From Deinococcus psychrotolerans (GTDB taxonomy: Bacteria > Deinococcota > Deinococci > Deinococcales > Deinococcaceae): a DNA stretch of 64,000 bases. The DNA lies in NCBI RefSeq assembly GCF_003860465.1, contig NZ_CP034184.1:434001-498000 (forward strand), in the 5' to 3' direction. The position numbers and the translations under genes are program-made. The notes below the pieces were generated by a model. That model had not been told where the DNA came from, did no database searches, and saw only the letters and a program-made list of their open reading frames with translations. Each line of letters opens with the position of its first letter. Position 1 is the stretch's first letter. Of the stretch, positions 59,768 through 64,000 are shown piece after piece.

Positions 59768-60610
59768 TCAGTCGGTTCCGACCACCAGTCTTGGGGACGG
59801 ACTGGACGGCCCCAGATGCTGCTCTTCAAGCCAGCTCAGCACCCGCTCAGCCACGTCCTGCCAGCCGTGATCGATGACCAGCGCGTGCCCACGTCCCTCA
59901 AACGTCTCCAGATTTGTCACCGCCAGTGAGTCGCGGTAGAGCCGGAAGGCCGCCCGCGTCGCCACATCCGGCGCAGTGTGGTCGGCCGTGCCGGAGATCA
60001 GCAGCAGCGGCCCACGCCCGTCGTTGTGGGTGTTGACCTTCGATTCGGCGTGCGGATTGAAGTTGGCGATCGCGACCTCGAACAGCGGGCGGGCGGGGGA
60101 AGGAATCGTCCAGCGCTCGAACAACGCGTCAGATTCACTCTGCTCCAGGGCGTTGCCGAAGCTGAACTTGAATTCCTTGCTGGTGAGCGCCACGGCCCGC
60201 GAGATGTTGGCCGGGTTACCCAGGGCGGGCAGGCCGGAGCGCAACTCGGCCAGCGGAAGCGGCAGTACACCCTTGATCTGGGCCGGGTCGATGGCCACGC
60301 CTGCAATGCCGACATCCTCGCCCAGCAGCTTCTCGGCGATCAACCCGCCGAACGAATGGCCGACCAGAATGGGCTTGGACGGCAAAGAGGCGGCCACCTC
60401 TCGGAAATACTCCACCACCGTTTTCAGGCTCTGGTTGGCGACCTGCTCGGGCTGGGCTCTGGCCTCCTCTATAGTGCCGGGTTCGTCAGGCCAGCCGGGG
60501 GCGACGGGTTCGTAGCCGCGTGACCGGAACAGGTCGAGCCAGGGTTGCCAGCTGCTGTGGTGCAGCCACAAACCGTGAATAAAGAGAACGGGCGTTCTGG
60601 GTGCGGTCAT
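59768..60610 (-). CDS. Alpha/beta hydrolase
   Basis: A 280-residue cytoplasmic hydrolase. VLFIHGLWLHHSSWQPWLDL starts the fold, PILVGHSFGGLIAEKLLG has the nucleophile Ser, GPLLLISGTADHTAP the acid, and FEGRGHALVIDHGWQDVAE the His. AAGGAGG precedes ATG 60610. It stands in a run of three hydrolases in one direction. Substrate unknown. Confidence 0.88.
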   Translation of the reverse strand: MTAPRTPVLFIHGLWLHHSSWQPWLDLFRSRGYEPVAPGWPDEPGTIEEARAQPEQVANQSLKTVVEYFREVAASLPSKPILVGHSFGGLIAEKLLGEDVGIAGVAIDPAQIKGVLPLPLAELRSGLPALGNPANISRAVALTSKEFKFSFGNALEQSESDALFERWTIPSPARPLFEVAIANFNPHAESKVNTHNDGRGPLLLISGTADHTAPDVATRAAFRLYRDSLAVTNLETFEGRGHALVIDHGWQDVAERVLSWLEEQHLGPSSPSPRLVVGTD

Positions 60611-60640
60611 AAAAGCCTCCTTACCGTGAGTGATGGCGGG

Positions 60641-61351
60641 TTAGCGAAGGGCGGCGAGCGCTTTGAGGATGAACACCGTCACGGTTTCGGGCTGACTCAG
60701 GAGAACGGCGTGTGAGGCGGCCACTTCCAGCGTGGTTGCGCCCATACGTTTTGCGGCGGTCCACTGGGCAGCGGGCGGGATCATCCGGTCTTCAGTGGTG
60801 ATCAGAAACCAGGACGGCAGCGACTTCCAGGCAGGTGCAAGTCCGAGGACTTCGGTGAAGGCGGCCGCGGCGATGGGTCGCTGGCTGACGGCCAGCACGT
60901 CTTGGCGGTGGAGAGACAGATCAGCGGCGAACATGTCCCCGAAGCGGGCCAGTGGGATCAGCAGTTCCGCAGCTCCATCTGCAGCGTCCGTCGCCCATTC
61001 CAGCGAGGTAAGCCAGGTTGCCGCTGAACCGGCGATGCTCTGTCCCCGCTCTAGGCCGTAGGAAGCGACGAACACCAGACCGCGCACGTTGCCCGCCCGG
61101 CTCCCTGCGTGAGTGATCACCGCTCCACCGTAAGCGTGGCCCACCAGCAGCACCGGCCCCGCAATCTGACGAACGAGACGGGCGATGGACTCGCCGTCGC
61201 GATTCAGGCCCCGCAGTGGGTTGGCCGGAACCCACACGGCGGCCCCGGCACTCTGGAGCCGGTCAGTGACGGCGGCCCAGCTCGAAGCGTCCGTAAAAGC
61301 TCCGTGAACCAGTACGGCGGTCAGCGGCTCACCCACGCCGGACTCAGTCAC
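60641..61351 (-). CDS. Alpha/beta hydrolase with Ser-to-Ala nucleophile
   Basis: A 236-residue protein from GTG 61351 (a longer frame to 61414 lacks a ribosome site). The fold is clear: TAVLVHGAFTDASSWAAVTD, VWVPANPLRGLNRDGES, WFLITTEDRMIPPAAQ and LEVAASHAVLLSQPETV (His present). The nucleophile elbow is VLLVGHAYGGAVITHAG, with Ala where its paralogue at 58946 has Ser. Catalysis by the usual mechanism should be lost. It may bind ligand without cutting, or the change may be recent. Confidence 0.82.
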   Translation of the reverse strand: MTESGVGEPLTAVLVHGAFTDASSWAAVTDRLQSAGAAVWVPANPLRGLNRDGESIARLVRQIAGPVLLVGHAYGGAVITHAGSRAGNVRGLVFVASYGLERGQSIAGSAATWLTSLEWATDAADGAAELLIPLARFGDMFAADLSLHRQDVLAVSQRPIAAAAFTEVLGLAPAWKSLPSWFLITTEDRMIPPAAQWTAAKRMGATTLEVAASHAVLLSQPETVTVFILKALAALR

Positions 61352-61490
61352 CAGGCAACCTGCCAATTCATGTGTGTCGCGCCTCCCCTGTGCGCCGGGT
61401 GTGGCCGGTGCCACTGCCCCGCGCTTCTGAAGCGTGCGCCGGGGCGCGTGTCCTGGGCGTGTCTCTCAAACACGGCAGTGGCCCCACTCC

Positions 61491-61949
61491 TCAGCTTCCA
61501 GCGGTGTTCCGGCGTTTCGGCTGGCGACTCGTGGTGATCGCCAGGCGGTTCCAGGCGTTGATATCGATGACCGCGCCGAGGAGCTGAACGATTTCCTGGT
61601 CGCTGAACAGCTCCTTGAGCTGGGCGTACGACTCGTCTGTACCTTTATCCGTCGGGATTCGGGTGACGTGCTCGGCGAATCTCAAAGCGGCCTGCTCGGT
61701 TGGCGTGAACAGCTCGGTCTCCCACCACGCCGCCAGTACATCCAGTCGCTGCTGCGCTTCACCGTCTCGGCGGGCCTCCTCACAGTGCAGGTCAAGGCAG
61801 TAGGCGCAGCCGTTGATCTGCGAGACCCGGATGTCAATCAGGTGGAGGAGCCGGGGATCGAGGGCCGTTTTGCGAACGTAGGTGTGGAGTGCCCCCAGGG
61901 CTTGGCCGATCCCCGGCTCGATTCGGACGTAATCAATCGGCACGCCCAC
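61491..61949 (-). CDS. Carboxymuconolactone decarboxylase/AhpD-family protein
   Basis: A 152-residue protein with the AhpD redox motif: SQINGCAYCLDLHCEEARRD (CxxC plus downstream His). LFTPTEQAALRFAEHVTRIP and IVQLLGAVIDINAWNRLAIT complete the fold. GTG 61949 follows GGAGGAG. Members reduce peroxides or act on lactones. It heads a run of hydrolase genes and is divergent from the BTAD regulator 230 bases away. Confidence 0.88.
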   Translation of the reverse strand: MGVPIDYVRIEPGIGQALGALHTYVRKTALDPRLLHLIDIRVSQINGCAYCLDLHCEEARRDGEAQQRLDVLAAWWETELFTPTEQAALRFAEHVTRIPTDKGTDESYAQLKELFSDQEIVQLLGAVIDINAWNRLAITTSRQPKRRNTAGS

Positions 61950-62181
61950 CGTTTATCTCCTCCCCTGGCGGCTGATAGTCGCTGCTGCGAAAAGGCTCAC
62001 AATGGCAGGTTGGACGCGGTCTGGACAGTTCATGAGTGGCTCCTTGTTGAACAGATGTGCCCTGGCGGCGTGGCGGTGGAGAGGGCGTTGTCGTTGCCCC
62101 TGTCTGCCACCTTGGGCTTGGAGGCGTGTCCTGGGCGTGTCCGCTGAACATGCCTTGCCGCACTTGGATCTAAGCTGAAAG

Positions 62182-64000
62182 GTGTATCTCCGGACGCTGG
62201 GGAAACTCGAACTCCAGGGTGCGACCTACGCGCGGCCCAAGTCGCTGCTGCTGCTGTGCTACCTGGCCCTGGAAGGTGCCCGTGACCGCCGTCACCTGAG
62301 CGAGGTGTTTTTTGGTCAGGCCCAAGACCCGCATGGCAGCCTCCGCAGCACCCTTCGGCGACTCCGGCGAGAAGCGCCGGGCAGTCTGGAGCCGGACGGT
62401 GATTTCTTGCGGACGGCCCTGACCTGCGACGCCCAGGCCCTGCTGACCCAGCTGGATGCGGGCGAACTAGAGCAGGGCGCGGCGCTGTACACCGGGCCGT
62501 TCCTGGCGGGCCTGCACAGTTCGGACTGGGGCATCGAGCTGGAAGAGTGGGTCTATTCGACCCGCGAGTACCTGGCCGCGCGGATTCGCAGCGCCCTGCT
62601 GACCCTGGCCGAGCGGCAGGCGGCCAACGGCAGTTTCGTCACGGCGGCGGATTTGGCCGAGCGTGCCCTGAACCTGGACGGCGCGGCTGAACCGGAATCT
62701 GAGACCTTTAAGCGGCTGGACTGTTTGCTGGTTGCCGGACACAGCACACTGGTGACCCGCTTGCGGCAGCGGGCCGAGGAGTTTGGCCTCGAGCTGCGCC
62801 ACTCGGTTGAGGACGCCCGACGGTCGCTGCTGGCCCAAGCCGCCACCGCCGTCAACAGTCTGGGTACGGACGGACGTCTCCGATTGCCAGAGCGGGCCAC
62901 AGCGTTCGTGGGCCGGAGCGTGGAGCGCGGCGAGATTGTCCGGGCCTTGGCGCGCCCCGAGGTTCGGTTGCTGACCCTGGTCGGCCCCGGCGGCATCGGC
63001 AAGACCCGCCTGGCCCTGGAGGTGGCCCGCACCGCTCAGGCGCAGCAGGCGGTGGCCTTCGCCTCATTAGAGCCGGTGGCGGCGCTGCGCGATCTGCCAC
63101 GCGTGATCGCGCAGGCGGCAGGTCTGAACCTGCCTGACGATCAGCCGCCGCTGACCGCGCTGCAAGCCTGCCTGCAGGGGCCGCCGCTGCTGCTCATCCT
63201 CGACGGCGTCGAGCATCTGCTGGACGGTGCTGGCGCACTGCACACCCTCCTTCAGGGCTGTCCCAACCTGACCCTGCTGCTGACCTCACGTGAGCGGCTG
63301 GGCCTGGAAGAGGAGTGGGCGCTGACCATCGGCGGACTGAATCTGCCGCCGCTGGGCGCGTCCATTCAGCAGATCAAGGACTCAGATGCGGTAGACCTCT
63401 TCGTGATGCGGGCCAGGCGGGCCTCACTGGACTTTATGCCGGGTGAAACGGACTGGCCGGTCATCGTGCAGATTGCTGAGTTGGTCGGTGGGTCACCGCT
63501 GGGAGTCGAACTGGCTGCCGCCTGGATTCGGCTGATGCCGTTAGGCGAGATTTTCCGCGAAACCCAGCGCAGTCTGGACTTTCTTCAGGCTGAAGGCCCC
63601 AGTGTACCCCGGCGGCATCAGAGCGTGCGGGCAGTCTTCGAGCAGACTTGGGCGCGGCTCAGCGAGGGTGACCAGGCGGTGATGGCGCGTCTCTCCGTGT
63701 TCCACGGCGGCTTTACCCGTGAGGCGGCGGGCGAGGTGGCGGGAGCCACCCTGCCGGTGCTGGCCCGACTGCTGGATAAATCCCTGATCCGCGTGATGGG
63801 CGCGGGACGCTACGACCTGCACGCCCTGATCTTGCAATTTACCCGGGAGCGGCTGGGACAGGATATTCGCGAAAAGCGCCATGCCCAGCTCGCCCACACC
63901 GGGTTTTACCGGACGCTGACCCAGCACGCCAACGGGGCCTTTCTGAGTTTGCACGGCGAAAAGCAGTGGATGGAGCGCCTCACGCTGGAACTCGACAATC
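62182..64000 (+). CDS. BTAD/NB-ARC transcriptional regulator (SARP-like), 5' part
   Basis: The frame is open from GTG 62182 to the window edge (over 600 residues); a stop lies just upstream. The N-terminus (LRTLGKLELQGATYARPKSL, LRSTLRRLRREAPGSL) is an SARP-like wHTH; a BTAD helical domain follows (VYSTREYLAARIRSALLTLA). Then an NB-ARC ATPase: LTLVGPGGIGKTRLALEVAR (Walker A), LLLILDGVEHLLD (Walker B), LLLTSRERLGLEEEW. TPR-like repeats probably follow beyond the window. Such regulators control neighbouring genes, here the divergent AhpD/hydrolase run. Confidence 0.85.
   Translation, partial: MYLRTLGKLELQGATYARPKSLLLLCYLALEGARDRRHLSEVFFGQAQDPHGSLRSTLRRLRREAPGSLEPDGDFLRTALTCDAQALLTQLDAGELEQGAALYTGPFLAGLHSSDWGIELEEWVYSTREYLAARIRSALLTLAERQAANGSFVTAADLAERALNLDGAAEPESETFKRLDCLLVAGHSTLVTRLRQRAEEFGLELRHSVEDARRSLLAQAATAVNSLGTDGRLRLPERATAFVGRSVERGEIVRALARPEVRLLTLVGPGGIGKTRLALEVARTAQAQQAVAFASLEPVAALRDLPRVIAQAAGLNLPDDQPPLTALQACLQGPPLLLILDGVEHLLDGAGALHTLLQGCPNLTLLLTSRERLGLEEEWALTIGGLNLPPLGASIQQIKDSDAVDLFVMRARRASLDFMPGETDWPVIVQIAELVGGSPLGVELAAAWIRLMPLGEIFRETQRSLDFLQAEGPSVPRRHQSVRAVFEQTWARLSEGDQAVMARLSVFHGGFTREAAGEVAGATLPVLARLLDKSLIRVMGAGRYDLHALILQFTRERLGQDIREKRHAQLAHTGFYRTLTQHANGAFLSLHGEKQWMERLTLELDN

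Noticed and set aside
1..64000. CRISPR arrays, tRNA and rRNA genes
   Set aside because: No regularly spaced direct repeats and no recognisable tRNA or rRNA segments were seen on reading; a covariance-model search was not possible here.

Overview
The window looks like part of a Deinococcus replicon, probably a plasmid or an IS-rich chromosomal island. The evidence is high-GC coding sequence, Deinococcus-type accessory genes (DUF3160, DUF3006 with a ComEC-like hydrolase, Dps, MsrQ, an XPB/Bax1-type pair, a PcfJ-like gene, a carotenoid-type acyl/glycosyl pair) and very heavy insertion-sequence load. The organism call is inferred from gene content; no rRNA or other marker is present.

Layout. 0-1.4 kb: end of a Tn3-type transposase, then a divergent SnoaL/TetR pair. 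1.4-18.6 kb: two directly oriented copies of a 1058-bp IS6-family element bracket about 15 kb. Inside lie a LacI-controlled sucrose/fructan import and hydrolysis operon (SBP, two permeases, GH32), a decayed IS4 element inserted in another transposase, a secreted DUF3160-CapA-hypothetical operon, and a patch of secreted paralogues of which several are broken. 18.6-21.2 kb: a phage-lysis-like set (M15 peptidase, membrane protein, small protein, two lipoproteins) closed by a terminator. 21.2-24.3 kb: two IS3-family elements that break neighbouring genes. 25.6-32.4 kb: a second sugar operon (ROK regulator, SBP, amidohydrolase, two permeases) with a divergent (alpha/alpha)6 glycosidase. 32.9-36.9 kb: DUF3006 plus an MBL/excalibur protein, then an XPB-like helicase with a Bax1-like nuclease. 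37.3-39.5 kb: second copy of the first IS3 element next to an IscB C-terminal fragment. 39.9-45.3 kb: plasmid-like genes (OB-fold SSB-like protein, a frameshifted neighbour, DUF4262, a 900-residue PcfJ-like protein) dotted with one family of inverted repeats. 45.4-52.4 kb: Dps, a two-component system divergent from MsrQ and a Rieske protein, a CrtO-like protein convergent with a glycosyltransferase, and an aquaporin. 52.6-64 kb: VIT1-like transporter, oxidoreductases, a broken flavin monooxygenase, two small proteins, three alpha/beta hydrolases, an AhpD-like protein and the start of a BTAD/NB-ARC regulator that runs off the window.

The most unusual signal is in the IS6-family element. Its transposase gene carries about 40-bp related inserts at five sites, on both strands, one of them nested. 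Removing them leaves an element of normal IS6 size whose reading-frame segments join in the expected order. The same interrupted element is present twice. A second repeat family, built on GTGCTnnGnAGTnAC, forms inverted pairs around the DUF4262 and PcfJ-like genes. Other points of interest are the XPB/Bax1 pair, the amidohydrolase inside an ABC sugar operon, the MsrQ/Rieske pair beside its two-component system, and an alpha/beta hydrolase whose nucleophile serine is alanine.
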